A DNA stretch of 36,084 nt. Source: Bacteroidaceae bacterium. Lineage in GTDB: Bacteria > Bacteroidota > Bacteroidia > Bacteroidales > Bacteroidaceae. The stretch spans positions 84,265 through 120,348 of the forward strand of contig JAFWBM010000031.1 of assembly GCA_017507105.1 (NCBI GenBank), in the 5' to 3' direction. Shown piece after piece: positions 17,977-27,210 of the stretch. Positions within the stretch are counted from its first letter, which is position 1. Every line of letters begins with the position of its first letter. The translations under genes were made by a program, and so were the position numbers. The notes below the pieces were generated by a model, which saw nothing but the letters and a program-made list of their open reading frames with translations, had not been told where the DNA came from and ran no database searches.

Positions 17977-18966
17977 ATGGATAAACTGAGAATAGTATAT
18001 TTGGGTACTCCCGATTTTGCGGTTGAACCCTTAAAACGTCTTGTCGAGAGAGAGAGAAACGATGAGACTTGTGGTTATGAGATTGTGGGTGTTGTAACAA
18101 TGCCTGATAAGGTTATAAACAAGCGAGGTTCACAATTGCTTATGAGCCCGGTTAAGGTGTATGCTCAAGAGTGTGGCTTGCCGTTATTGCAACCGGTGTC
18201 GCTTAAGGATCAGGAGTTTATTGATGAACTTGCACAGTGGAAGGCCGATTTGCAGATTGTAGTTGCTTTCAGAATGCTTCCCGAAAGTGTATGGAATATG
18301 CCTCGTTTGGGTACATTCAACCTGCATGCTTCGTTATTGCCACAATATAGAGGTGCTGCCCCTATAAATTGGGCAATAATTAATGGAGACAAGGAGAGTG
18401 GAGTGACTACTTTCTTTCTTAAACATGAGATTGATACGGGAGATATAATATTACAGGATGTTGTAGAGATTGATTCCAACGATACAGCAGGTACTCTGCA
18501 TGATAAACTTATGCTGCAGGGTGGCGAGAGCGTGTTGAAAACAGTCGAACTTATAGTTAATGGCGATGTCAAACCATTGCCTCAAGAGCAGTTGTATAAG
18601 TGTGAAGACGAGCTTCGTCCGGCTCCAAAGATTTACCGTGATACATGTCGAATTAATTGGGACAGTAGCATGCAATGTGTATATGACTTCATACGTGGCA
18701 TGTCGCCATACCCTGCAGCATGGACAGAAATAGTTTCCCATGATGCATCACCTATAGCTGTAAAGATTTATGAGGCTCACATGGAAACTGCAGCCCATAA
18801 TAAAGAGTGTGGTTATCTGTTGTCCGATGGTAAGAGTTATATAAAGGTTACAGTTGATGGTGGGTATATCTGTTTGACATCGTTACAAATACCGGGCAAG
18901 AAGAGAATGTCTGTTGCTGAGTTCTTGCGCGGTTTCAATATCGAGGGTGTTAAAATTGCCAAGTAA
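17977..18966 (+). CDS. fmt: Methionyl-tRNA formyltransferase
   Basis: 329 residues, normal length. It starts LRIVYLGTPDFAVEPLKRLV and holds the folate-binding and catalytic motif LGTFNLHASLLPQYRGAAPINWAI, in which the N, H and the later D of the DTGDII segment form the active site. The C-terminal OB-like domain is present (PAPKIYRDTCRINWDSS). It formylates initiator Met-tRNA. It is the last gene of the operon and ends 18 bp before a 54-bp palindromic terminator shared with the convergent GH35 gene. Confidence 0.97.
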   Translation: MDKLRIVYLGTPDFAVEPLKRLVERERNDETCGYEIVGVVTMPDKVINKRGSQLLMSPVKVYAQECGLPLLQPVSLKDQEFIDELAQWKADLQIVVAFRMLPESVWNMPRLGTFNLHASLLPQYRGAAPINWAIINGDKESGVTTFFLKHEIDTGDIILQDVVEIDSNDTAGTLHDKLMLQGGESVLKTVELIVNGDVKPLPQEQLYKCEDELRPAPKIYRDTCRINWDSSMQCVYDFIRGMSPYPAAWTEIVSHDASPIAVKIYEAHMETAAHNKECGYLLSDGKSYIKVTVDGGYICLTSLQIPGKKRMSVAEFLRGFNIEGVKIAK

Positions 18967-18984
18967 AAAGTTCTAACTTCCCGG

Positions 18985-19038
18985 TTCCTTAATACAAAAG
19001 AGACTCAAGATATCTTGAGTCTCTTTTGTATTAAGGAA
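18985..19038. terminator. 54-bp perfect palindrome, bidirectional terminator between fmt and the GH35 gene
   Basis: The arms 18985-19011 and 19012-19038 are exact reverse complements with 27-bp arms and essentially no loop. The centre is CAAGATATCTTG. A/T-runs flank the central GC-rich block, so it can terminate both convergent genes. Confidence 0.9.
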
Positions 19039-19048
19039 TTTTGTTTCG

Positions 19049-20926
19049 TTATCTTAAATCGTCAAGGATCGGTGTTTTTATTGTGCTGATTGTGGTCTGA
19101 GGAGTCTCGTTTAGCTGCTCAAATATCACAATTTTGTTTTCACCTTTATTCAGCCATACTCCGGGGAGGAATAATGTCTGCTGAGGACCTACCTGCCAAT
19201 AGCGTCCAAGATTATGACCGTTTACGAATACAATACCTTTGCCCCAATTGCTCATATCAACAAATGTATCTCCGGTCTCGTTTAGAGTAAACGTTCCTTC
19301 ATATATTACAGGACAACCACTTAGCCTTTTTGCTGTTGAGGGGGTGTTCTTCATTGTTGCACGTCCCATCTTAGAGAGGTCGGGCATCTCGCTCATAGGT
19401 AATCCATACATCTCCCAATTGCCCATAATCTCTTGGTCGTTAATTGTAACAGGGCTTATTATACCTTTAGTATTGTTTACAATCTCGTCTCCATAGTTTA
19501 TACGTCCCATGTTCTCTACCAATATCTGTAGCGTTGCATTGAATGGAACTTCGATATCTATATCGTATGTCTGTGTATTGCGATTAAGTACTCCCACTTG
19601 TTCTCCGTCAACATATACTACTGCAAAGTCGCGAAGGCCTGGTATAGACAAAGTTCCGCTAATAGGTTGGTTGAAACGGCGTGAGTAGAGCACATAACCA
19701 TATCCCTGTCCTAGCTGCTCGAATGTGAGAGGTGTCACATTACTCTTGCCATCGAGGCGCTCGGCATATGCTAATAAGTCGCTTATCTTCTCTAGCTTTA
19801 TAGATGGAATTTCGATAAGAGGAATCTGAGCAGGTGCTTCTGGGATGTTGTACTTTACATATCTCTTTATTACGTTTCGTATAGAGTCGTATTTTGCTGT
19901 TACCCATCCGGCCTCGCTTATAGGGGCATCGTAGTCATAACTTGTTAGGTCGGGCTGTATATCGTGGCGACGGTCATAGTTGGCTCCGCTTGTGAAAGCG
20001 AAGTTTGTTCCTCCATGTACCATGTAGAAATTTATGGATACATCATTCTTAAGATACTCCTCGGTCTGACGTGCAATTTCGCTATCATCTACATCGGGAT
20101 GAGGCTCGGCCCAGTGTGCCAGCCATCCGGGGTAGAACTCTGCAACCATGTATGGACCTTCACCATTATGGTATTTGTTTACTGAATCCTTGAGCACTGT
20201 CAGATTGCTCTCTCCATTTGCAGTGGGTAATGCACCCGGAGTGCAACCACCTTCAAATAACCAACTACCATCCGAAGTGAATAGGGGTACGTCGAATCCG
20301 GCATCGGTGAGCTGTTGCTTGATTTTTGCATTGTATGCACGGTGCTCCTCAATGGGAATATCTCTGCGTTGTGATACATAAGAACCAAATTCATTTTCGC
20401 ACTGCACCATGATTATAGGGCCACCTTTAGTACACAGAAGGTCTCCTACCTCTTGATATAGGCGTTCAATATATAGCTTGGTGTGTTTTAGGAAATGCTC
20501 GTTGTCGCGTCTTACTTCAAGCCCTTCTATATTCTGCAACCACCAGGGGTAGCCACCGAACTCCCATTCGGCACATACGTATGGACCGGGGCGCAATATA
20601 ACCATCATACCCTCCTCGGCTGCAGTCTTTATATATTCTGCAAGGTTCTTGTCTCCTTCAAAATCCCATACTCCGGGGGCAACTTCGTGCCAATTCCAGA
20701 ATACATATGTGGCAACAGTATTCAAACCCATTCCTTTCATCATCTGAAGACGATGACGCCAGTATTGGTGTGGAATACGTGAGTAGTGCATCTCTCCTGA
20801 CAGGATGGGGGTTGCTTTACCATTCAAGTAGAAGTCGCCATCTTTTATCTCGAATGTGATCTTTTCCTGTGCATAACTTCCTATAGGCAGAAGGGTAAGC
20901 AAGAGTAAATAAAATAGTCTCTTCAT
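19049..20926 (-). CDS. Glycoside hydrolase family 35 beta-galactosidase, secreted
   Basis: 625 residues, the usual Bacteroidota GH35 length. A signal peptide (MKRLFYLLLLTLLPIGSYAQ) directs export, probably to the periplasm. The (beta/alpha)8 catalytic domain begins with the GH35 block ILSGEMHYSRIPHQYWRHRL. The acid/base Glu lies in QCENEFG (E179) and the nucleophile in VAEFYPGW (E263). C-terminal jelly-roll domains follow. It removes terminal beta-galactose from glycans; no polysaccharide-utilisation partners (SusC/D) are visible, so it is a stand-alone enzyme here. It has its own promoter between it and hemW. Confidence 0.95.
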   Translation of the reverse strand: MKRLFYLLLLTLLPIGSYAQEKITFEIKDGDFYLNGKATPILSGEMHYSRIPHQYWRHRLQMMKGMGLNTVATYVFWNWHEVAPGVWDFEGDKNLAEYIKTAAEEGMMVILRPGPYVCAEWEFGGYPWWLQNIEGLEVRRDNEHFLKHTKLYIERLYQEVGDLLCTKGGPIIMVQCENEFGSYVSQRRDIPIEEHRAYNAKIKQQLTDAGFDVPLFTSDGSWLFEGGCTPGALPTANGESNLTVLKDSVNKYHNGEGPYMVAEFYPGWLAHWAEPHPDVDDSEIARQTEEYLKNDVSINFYMVHGGTNFAFTSGANYDRRHDIQPDLTSYDYDAPISEAGWVTAKYDSIRNVIKRYVKYNIPEAPAQIPLIEIPSIKLEKISDLLAYAERLDGKSNVTPLTFEQLGQGYGYVLYSRRFNQPISGTLSIPGLRDFAVVYVDGEQVGVLNRNTQTYDIDIEVPFNATLQILVENMGRINYGDEIVNNTKGIISPVTINDQEIMGNWEMYGLPMSEMPDLSKMGRATMKNTPSTAKRLSGCPVIYEGTFTLNETGDTFVDMSNWGKGIVFVNGHNLGRYWQVGPQQTLFLPGVWLNKGENKIVIFEQLNETPQTTISTIKTPILDDLR

Positions 20927-20959
20927 AATTATAATAATATTAATATTTTGAATTAATTA

Positions 20960-20990
20960 CAAAAATAGGATAAAAAAATAGAAGTAGAAA
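20960..20990 (-). promoter_or_regulatory. Promoter for the GH35 gene
   Basis: On minus, the -7 element is TATTTTTG (20967-20960), an exact match. The -33 element TTTC (20990-20987) is one mismatch from TTTG, with a 19-nt spacer. The predicted leader is about 27 nt. Confidence 0.65.
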
Positions 20991-21011
20991 AGAATAAAGT
21001 GTTTAAATTTA

Positions 21012-22139
21012 CTAATCTACGTATATAAGGTCGCGTATTATGGCATCACTTATGAATATTCCATCTCGGGATAGGAACAAATGATTATTCCCTATCAGTA
21101 GCTTGCCGCTCTTTATGTGTGGTTGTGCCGAACTTATCATAAAATCATATAGTTTGTTCCCGAATTTATCCTTTAACCATCCCAATGGTACTCCCTCTTT
21201 TGTTCGTAAACGTGTGAGAACCGCGTCATTGTACTGCTCTTCCAGGGTCAAGTATTCAATGTCATAGCATGGCTTCTCTTTCTCTATCCCTTTGCAATAC
21301 ATTTCAATGTCGGCAATGTTCCATTGACGCGACTTGCCATTGTAGGAGTGCGCTGCGGCTCCACAGCCTATATATGGAATATCGTGCCAATAGCTGCTGT
21401 TATGACGACTTTCATATCCGGGGATGGCAAAATTTGATATTTCATATTGTTGGTATCCTGCTTTTTCAAGTTTGCTTATCAAAGTCTCAAACTGCTCCAG
21501 GTTGCCATCTTCGTTTAAAGGTGTGATGTTGCCTTCTTGCATGGCCTTGTATAGTGGTGTCCCTTCTTCATATGTAAGATTGTAGGCCGATATGTGTGTT
21601 GGGGATAGTGATATGGCGTTCTCTAAATCCTCTTGCCACTCCTTGTTATTCGAAGATGGTAGTGCAAACATCAGGTCGATGCTGATGTTTGTAAATCCGG
21701 CTTTTTTAGCATTCATTACAGCCTCTCTCGCTTGTTGTGCAGTGTGGCGTCGTCCTAATCGTTCCAGCTGTCTGTCGTTGAAACTTTGTATTCCTATGCT
21801 TAGTCTGTTGAATGGCAGACTCTTCAGTTCTAATAGTTTGTCGTATGAGAGATCGTCGGGGTTCGCTTCTATGGTTATCTCTGCATCGGGCATTATGTTG
21901 TAGTTGTCCTTTATGGTATCGATTATTGTTTTCAGCTGGTGGTGAGAAAGTGTTGTAGGAGTGCCACCGCCAAGATAGATGGTCTCTATATTACCTATTA
22001 TATATAGGCGGCGTTTCTCAATCTCTCTGCACAAAGCCTTTACATAACGCTCTTGAAATCCGCTGCCGGTTGAAGAGTAGAATGCGCAGTAGCTACAACG
22101 ACGTTTGCAGAATGGAATATGTAAATATATGCCTGCCAT
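21012..22139 (-). CDS. hemW: Radical SAM heme chaperone HemW
   Basis: 375 residues from the ATG at 22139. An in-frame ATG at 22190 lies upstream of the promoter -7 element, and the family start MAGIYLHIPFCKRRCSYCAF begins at 22139. The radical SAM cluster motif is C11-x3-C15-x2-C18, followed by the IYLGGGTPT SAM-binding block and the IEANPDDLS segment of HemW-type proteins. HemW is related to HemN (oxygen-independent coproporphyrinogen oxidase) but is thought to deliver heme to respiratory enzymes. It is transcribed towards the GH35 gene, 85 bp away. No HemN-specific N-terminal extension is seen. Confidence 0.93.
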   Translation of the reverse strand: MAGIYLHIPFCKRRCSYCAFYSSTGSGFQERYVKALCREIEKRRLYIIGNIETIYLGGGTPTTLSHHQLKTIIDTIKDNYNIMPDAEITIEANPDDLSYDKLLELKSLPFNRLSIGIQSFNDRQLERLGRRHTAQQAREAVMNAKKAGFTNISIDLMFALPSSNNKEWQEDLENAISLSPTHISAYNLTYEEGTPLYKAMQEGNITPLNEDGNLEQFETLISKLEKAGYQQYEISNFAIPGYESRHNSSYWHDIPYIGCGAAAHSYNGKSRQWNIADIEMYCKGIEKEKPCYDIEYLTLEEQYNDAVLTRLRTKEGVPLGWLKDKFGNKLYDFMISSAQPHIKSGKLLIGNNHLFLSRDGIFISDAIIRDLIYVD

Positions 22140-22167
22140 ATCTCTGTTTTTTATGTCACTTTTGATG

Positions 22168-22198
22168 CGAAGATAGCTATTTTTGTGCATTTTTGAAA
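22168..22198 (-). promoter_or_regulatory. Promoter for hemW
   Basis: On minus, -7 is TATCTTCG (22175-22168), one mismatch, and -33 is TTTC (22198-22195), with a 19-nt spacer. It lies between the ATG at 22190 and the ATG at 22139, which supports the shorter hemW. Confidence 0.55.
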
Positions 22199-22357
22199 AA
22201 TTAATACTTTGATGTTTGCATTTCTTTATAAAAATACCTACATTGTTGCCGCTTTTGAAAAACTTAAATTAACCTATAGGCATAAAGCAAGATTGGTTTA
22301 TACGAAAAAAGAGAAATATACTAGGGAATTTGCTTTTGTCTAAAAAAAACAAACTAT

Positions 22358-24511
22358 ATGAAAACTTATCAAACAAACGAAATCAAGAACATCGCAATTG
22401 TCGGATGTTCAGGCTCTGGTAAAACCACGCTCACAGAGGCTATGCTCTATGAGGGTGGTATTATAAAACGTAGAGGTTCAATTGATGCAAAGAATACCGT
22501 AAGTGACTATTTTCCTGTAGAACAGGAGTATGGTTATTCGGTCTTCTCAACAGTGTTCCAGATTGAGCAGGCAGGTAAGAAACTGAACCTTATAGATTGC
22601 CCGGGTTCTGATGATTTCGCAGGTAGTATGGTCAGTGCGATGACTGTTGCAGACTTGGCCATGATGGTCGTAAACGGACAGTATGGTGTTGAGGTAGGTA
22701 CACAAAACTGTTTCCGCTATATTAAGAAGATGAACAAACCTATGATGTTTGTTGTAAACCAGGTGGATCATGAGAAATGTGACTATGATACAGTGATTGA
22801 GCAGTTGCAGGCTGTATATGGTTCAAAGGTGGTTCCTGTTCAGTATCCTTTGAATGCGGGTCCCGGATTCAATAGCATTATTGATGTGCTTTTGATGAAG
22901 AAACTTACCTATACAGGTGAAGGCCAGGCGCCTATTGTAGAGGAAATACCTGCTTCTGAGGTTGATAAAGCCAAGGCGTTGCATATGGAGCTTGTAGAGA
23001 AAGCTGCCGAGAATGAGGAGGGATTGATGGATAAATTCTTTGAGACAGAAGAACTTACCACAGATGAAATTCGTATGGGTGCGCGTATGGGCTTGGCTAC
23101 AGATAGTGTATATCCTGTATTGTGTTGCTCGGCATCTACAGATGTTGCTGTAAGTCGTCTCTTGGAGTTCCTTGCAAATGTTGCTCCTGAGATTACAGAT
23201 ATGCCTCAGCCGGTAAACTCAGAAGGCGAGACTGTTGCATACAATAGCGAAGCTCCTACCTCTGTATTCTTCTACAAGACTTCAGTTGAGCCTCATATTG
23301 GTGAAGTCAACTATTTTAAAGTAATGAGTGGTGTTCTCAAGGCCGGCGACGATTTGCTTAATGCCGATCGTGGTTCTAAAGAACGTATCGCACAGATCTT
23401 CTGCAGTGCCGGAGCTAACCGCGTAGCTGTTGATGAGTTGTGTGCCGGTGACCTTGGATGTACTGTAAAACTGAAGGATGTAAAGATTGGTAACACTCTT
23501 AATGCAAAGGATTCAAATAATAAGTTTAGCCTGGTAAAATATCCTGCTTCCAAATATTCTCGTGCAATTAAACCTGCAAACGAATCGGAGATTGAGAAGA
23601 TGATGCAGGTTCTCAACCGTATGCATGAAGAAGATCCTACATGGCGCATCGAGCAGTCTAAGGAACTTCGTCAGACAATTGTGCATGGTCAAGGTGAGTT
23701 CCACTTGCGTACTCTCAAATGGCGTCTTGAGAATGTAGAGAAGATTAATGTGAAGTATGAGGAGCCTAAGATTCCTTATCGTGAGACTATCACAAAGGCC
23801 GCTCGTGCCGATTATCGTCACAAGAAACAGTCAGGTGGTGCTGGTCAGTTTGGTGAGGTGCATATGATTGTAGAACCGTACGAGGATGGCAAGCCACTAC
23901 AGGAGGTTTATCGTTTCAATAACCAAGAGTATAAGATAAATGCCAAGGCTACAGAAGAGGTTACACTCGAATGGGGTGGTAAGTTAGTGTTCGTAAACAG
24001 TATTGTCGGTGGTAGCATCGATGCACGTTTTATGCCTGCTATCTTGAAGGGTGTAATGGAGCGCATGGAGCGTGGTCCTCTGACCGGCTCTTATGCACGT
24101 GACGTACGTGTGATTGTTTATGACGGTAAAATGCACCCGGTTGACTCTAATGAGCTCTCGTTCATGCTTGCAGGAAGAAATGCTTTCAGTGCAGCATTCC
24201 GTGAGGCAGGTCCCAAGATTCTAGAGCCTGTTTATGATGTAGAGGTATTTGTTCCCTCGGACAAGATGGGTGATGTTATGAGCGATATTCAGGGTCGTCG
24301 TGGTATGATTATGGGTATGGAAAGTGAGAACGGTTATGAGAAACTTACAGCTAAGGTACCTCTGAAAGAGATGGCATCTTACTCTACAACTCTAAGTTCA
24401 CTTACCGGTGGTCGTGCATCATTCATTATGTCACCTTCTACATACGAGCTTGTTCCCACTGATGTACAGAACAAACTTGTTGCAGAATTAGCAGTTAAGG
24501 ACGATGAATAA
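22358..24511 (+). CDS. fusA2: EF-G paralog with degenerate GTPase motifs (EF-G2 type)
   Basis: 717 residues with full EF-G architecture: G domain, domain II, and domains III-V (KKQSGGAGQFGEVHMIVEPY in domain IV, LPL-type C-terminal SYSTTLSSLTGGRASFIM). The G motifs are altered. The P-loop is GCSGSGKT (16-23). Switch I has EQEYGYSV instead of the usual ERGITI. The catalytic block reads DCPGSDDF (80-87), with Ser84 where canonical EF-G has the essential His. G4 is NQVD (134-137) rather than NKMD. This matches the Bacteroides EF-G2 known to support translocation without GTP hydrolysis and to be needed for gut colonisation. RprXY follows. Confidence 0.93.
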   Translation: MKTYQTNEIKNIAIVGCSGSGKTTLTEAMLYEGGIIKRRGSIDAKNTVSDYFPVEQEYGYSVFSTVFQIEQAGKKLNLIDCPGSDDFAGSMVSAMTVADLAMMVVNGQYGVEVGTQNCFRYIKKMNKPMMFVVNQVDHEKCDYDTVIEQLQAVYGSKVVPVQYPLNAGPGFNSIIDVLLMKKLTYTGEGQAPIVEEIPASEVDKAKALHMELVEKAAENEEGLMDKFFETEELTTDEIRMGARMGLATDSVYPVLCCSASTDVAVSRLLEFLANVAPEITDMPQPVNSEGETVAYNSEAPTSVFFYKTSVEPHIGEVNYFKVMSGVLKAGDDLLNADRGSKERIAQIFCSAGANRVAVDELCAGDLGCTVKLKDVKIGNTLNAKDSNNKFSLVKYPASKYSRAIKPANESEIEKMMQVLNRMHEEDPTWRIEQSKELRQTIVHGQGEFHLRTLKWRLENVEKINVKYEEPKIPYRETITKAARADYRHKKQSGGAGQFGEVHMIVEPYEDGKPLQEVYRFNNQEYKINAKATEEVTLEWGGKLVFVNSIVGGSIDARFMPAILKGVMERMERGPLTGSYARDVRVIVYDGKMHPVDSNELSFMLAGRNAFSAAFREAGPKILEPVYDVEVFVPSDKMGDVMSDIQGRRGMIMGMESENGYEKLTAKVPLKEMASYSTTLSSLTGGRASFIMSPSTYELVPTDVQNKLVAELAVKDDE

Positions 24512-24530
24512 TAAATAATTGCTTTTTAAT

Positions 24531-24568
24531 AAAAGGGAGTAACCGAAAAATCGGTTACTCCCTTTTTG
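24531..24568 (+). terminator. Terminator after fusA2
   Basis: The 16-bp arms 24531-24546 and 24551-24566 are exact complements with an AAAA loop. A T-run follows. Confidence 0.88.
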
Positions 24569-24732
24569 TTTAGTTAATTTAAGGCCAATTTTATATATTA
24601 AGCCCATGTATGTGAAATTTAACTTGTTATTTTAACAACTATAAAATAAAAAACCGTTAATAAAGGAAAAAAGCTGCTTAAATGGTGTTAATGATGTGTA
24701 CAACATAGAACTCTTGTTATTATCTTTACAGC

Positions 24733-26265
24733 ATGAAGAAGCATGTAATTTGGATAGTTGGTCTTATAATGGGAATCTGCTGCATGGGGTTGATATACAT
24801 GCAGGTCAGTTATATCGAGGCAATGGTGCGCATGCGTCGTCAACATTTCGAGGAGGGCGTAAAACGCAGTCTGTATCAGGCGGCTTACAATCTGGAACTT
24901 GATGAGACTAGATATTATCTTACACGTGATATACAACGTGATATTCATCATTCTCATATAAAGGATGGTTTCCTTACCCTTGAACATAGGTATATGATAT
25001 CATCGGGCGAGGGTAGCCATTATACTATCGAGTCGAGTACAAAGGTGAATGCGCCTATTGCTGTCCCCAAGTTTAAGCCTAGTGGTAAAAGAGGACAACT
25101 CTCCTTGCACGAACAGCAGCGATTGGCTGTTGATGTATTGCGCAAGAGATATCGCTATCAGCGCGCCATGCTCGATGAGGTTGTCTATGGCATGATATAT
25201 CAGGCAAGCGAGAAACCTTTAGAGCAGAGGATGAACTTTAAGAAACTCGACCAAAATATAAAATCGGAACTTACTAACAATGGGATAAACATGGAGTATC
25301 ATTTCCGTGTGTTGGCAGGTGACGGACATGAGGTTTATAAGTGTTCGGATTATATACCCAGCGCAACAAGTGATACTTACAAGGAGATTATATTTAAGAA
25401 CGATCCACCAATGAGAATGGGTGTTCTGGAGGTTAATTTTCCTACAGATTTGTTGAACAAATATCTTTATAGTTCGGTTAAATTTATGATTCCTTCCATA
25501 CTGTTTACATTTATGTTGCTGGTGACATTTGCCATTACGCTTTACATGATAGTAAGACAGAAAAAATTAACCGAGATAAAGAACGATTTTATAAACAATA
25601 TGACGCACGAGTTCAAGACGCCGATATCAACCATCTCACTTGCAGCTCAGATGTTGCAGGATGTATCGGTGGCAAAGTCACCCGAGATGTTTGGGCGTCT
25701 CTCGGGAATTATATCAGGCGAGACAAAGCGTTTGCGTTTTCAGGTGGATAAAGTGCTTCAGATGTCTATGTTCGAGACGCGCAGTACTGCTGCCTTGAAG
25801 ATGAAAGAGCTGGATGCACACGATCTCTTGACTGGTGTAATAAATACATTCAATGTAAAGGTTGAGCAGAATGGTGGTTATATAAAATGGGAGCCGGAGG
25901 CTGATGATCCTTATGTTTATGTTGATGAGATGCATTTTACCAATGTTATTTTTAACCTTATGGATAATGCACTTAAATATAAGAAACGCGAAGAGCCTCT
26001 TAATCTTACCGTGCGTACATGGAATACAGGTCTTCATCTTAATATATCCATTAAGGATAATGGTCTTGGAATAAAGAAAGAGGACTTGAAGAAGATATTT
26101 GATAAGTTCTATCGTGTTCACACCGGAAATCTGCACGATGTGAAGGGCTTTGGTCTGGGTCTGGCTTATGTCAAACAGATTATTAAGGCTCACAATGGTA
26201 CTATTCGTGTCGAGAGCGAGATAGGTGTGGGAACAACATTTGTAATTGTATTACCTTTAAAATAG
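24733..26265 (+). CDS. rprX: Sensor histidine kinase RprX-like
   Basis: 510 residues. A first membrane helix (about 4-24) is followed by a roughly 220-residue periplasmic part, then a second helix (about 249-275, FMIPSILFTFMLLVTFAITLYMI). The HisKA box is NNMTHEFKTP with the phospho-acceptor His292. The ATPase domain has NLMDNALKYK (N box), KDNGLGI (G1) and GFGLGLAYVKQI (G2). The gene is 6 bp upstream of the OmpR-type regulator. The pair, and its place just downstream of fusA2, matches RprXY of Bacteroides, a two-component system first described in B. fragilis. The signal is not known from the sequence. Confidence 0.9.
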   Translation: MKKHVIWIVGLIMGICCMGLIYMQVSYIEAMVRMRRQHFEEGVKRSLYQAAYNLELDETRYYLTRDIQRDIHHSHIKDGFLTLEHRYMISSGEGSHYTIESSTKVNAPIAVPKFKPSGKRGQLSLHEQQRLAVDVLRKRYRYQRAMLDEVVYGMIYQASEKPLEQRMNFKKLDQNIKSELTNNGINMEYHFRVLAGDGHEVYKCSDYIPSATSDTYKEIIFKNDPPMRMGVLEVNFPTDLLNKYLYSSVKFMIPSILFTFMLLVTFAITLYMIVRQKKLTEIKNDFINNMTHEFKTPISTISLAAQMLQDVSVAKSPEMFGRLSGIISGETKRLRFQVDKVLQMSMFETRSTAALKMKELDAHDLLTGVINTFNVKVEQNGGYIKWEPEADDPYVYVDEMHFTNVIFNLMDNALKYKKREEPLNLTVRTWNTGLHLNISIKDNGLGIKKEDLKKIFDKFYRVHTGNLHDVKGFGLGLAYVKQIIKAHNGTIRVESEIGVGTTFVIVLPLK

Positions 26266-26271
26266 AGAATT

Positions 26272-26973
26272 ATGGAAGAGAAACAAAGTATTTTGCTATG
26301 TGAGGATGATGAGAACCTGGGTATGTTGCTACGTGAGTACCTGCAGGCTAAAGGTTATCGTGCCGAACTATGTCCGGATGGCGAGATAGGCTATAGGGCT
26401 TTTCTTAATGGAAAATTTGATATATGTGTGCTGGATGTTATGATGCCTGTAAAGGATGGTTTTACTTTGGCACAGGAAATTAGAGCTATCAATACCGAGG
26501 TGCCTATTATTTTTCTAACAGCCAAAACCTTGAAAGAGGATATTTTGGAGGGTTTTAAGATTGGAGCAGATGATTATATTACAAAACCCTTCAGCATGGA
26601 AGAACTCGTGTTCCGCATAGAGGCAGTCTTGCGTCGTGTATGTGGCAAAAAGAGTAAGGAGAGTACTACCTATAATATTGGCCGTTTTCATTTCGATACA
26701 CAGAAACAGTTGCTTACAATTGATGACAAGCAGACAAAGCTGACAACAAAAGAGTCGGAATTGCTCGGTTTGCTATGTGCACATGCCAATGAGATTTTGC
26801 AACGAGATTTTGCGCTCAAAACAATATGGATAGATGATAATTATTTCAATGCCCGTAGTATGGATGTATATATTACTAAGCTACGTAAACATCTTAAAGC
26901 GGACGACTCAATTGAGATTATCAATATTCATGGAAAGGGATATAAACTTATCACTCCCGAAGTTGAAGCATGA
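26272..26973 (+). CDS. rprY: OmpR/PhoB-type response regulator RprY-like
   Basis: 233 residues. Receiver domain: acidic pocket EDDE (11-14), phospho-acceptor D55 in ICVLDVMMPV, T83 and K105 in ITKPF. The winged-helix DNA-binding domain follows (LTTKESELLGLLCAHANEIL, then NARSMDVYITKLRKHLKADD and IINIHGKGYKL). The close match to RprY, including the N-terminal ILLCEDDENLGMLLREYLQA block, makes the assignment strong. It ends at a terminator shared with the convergent 59-residue gene. RprY has been connected with the respiratory sodium pump Nqr in Bacteroides. Confidence 0.93.
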   Translation: MEEKQSILLCEDDENLGMLLREYLQAKGYRAELCPDGEIGYRAFLNGKFDICVLDVMMPVKDGFTLAQEIRAINTEVPIIFLTAKTLKEDILEGFKIGADDYITKPFSMEELVFRIEAVLRRVCGKKSKESTTYNIGRFHFDTQKQLLTIDDKQTKLTTKESELLGLLCAHANEILQRDFALKTIWIDDNYFNARSMDVYITKLRKHLKADDSIEIINIHGKGYKLITPEVEA

Positions 26974-26975
26974 TT

Positions 26976-27012
26976 ACAAAAAAAGAGGACTTTTGAGGTC
27001 CTCTTTTTTTGT
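26976..27012. terminator. Bidirectional terminator after rprY
   Basis: The 15-bp arms 26976-26990 and 26998-27012 are perfectly complementary with a 7-nt loop. A-run and T-run on both sides serve rprY on plus and the 59-residue gene on minus. Confidence 0.88.
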
Positions 27013-27030
27013 TCTTGCAATCATGGGCTG

Positions 27031-27210
27031 TTATTTGTTCTCAAGACATTTCTTTCCTGCTACAATGTAAACAATCCATCCAATTATCATAGCAACCAAT
27101 GAACCGGCTGTTATTGCATTGTTGTTTACCCAACCCTGAAAATAGCTTAAGAAAAGGACTACGGCGCCAATAAAGATAAGTGCAAGCCCTAAGTTTTTGA
27201 TGATATTCAT
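27031..27210 (-). CDS. 59-residue two-helix membrane protein, unknown function
   Basis: Found by hand translation from the ATG at 27208-27210. The protein begins MNIIKNLGLALIFIGAVVLF and ends AGKKCLENK. Two hydrophobic segments, roughly residues 6-23 and 34-51, are separated by a short polar turn (QGWVNNNAITAG), which gives a hairpin topology with a basic C-terminus. It fills the gap between the convergent rprY and divergent rpsF. It stops 18 bp from a shared bidirectional terminator. Small proteins of this kind are common near rpsF in the order, but I do not recognise a named family. Confidence 0.8.
   Translation of the reverse strand: MNIIKNLGLALIFIGAVVLFLSYFQGWVNNNAITAGSLVAMIIGWIVYIVAGKKCLENK

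Noticed and set aside
22140-22190. Longer hemW starting at 22190
   Set aside because: The extension is upstream of the promoter-like element at 22168-22198 and is absent from the HemW family start.
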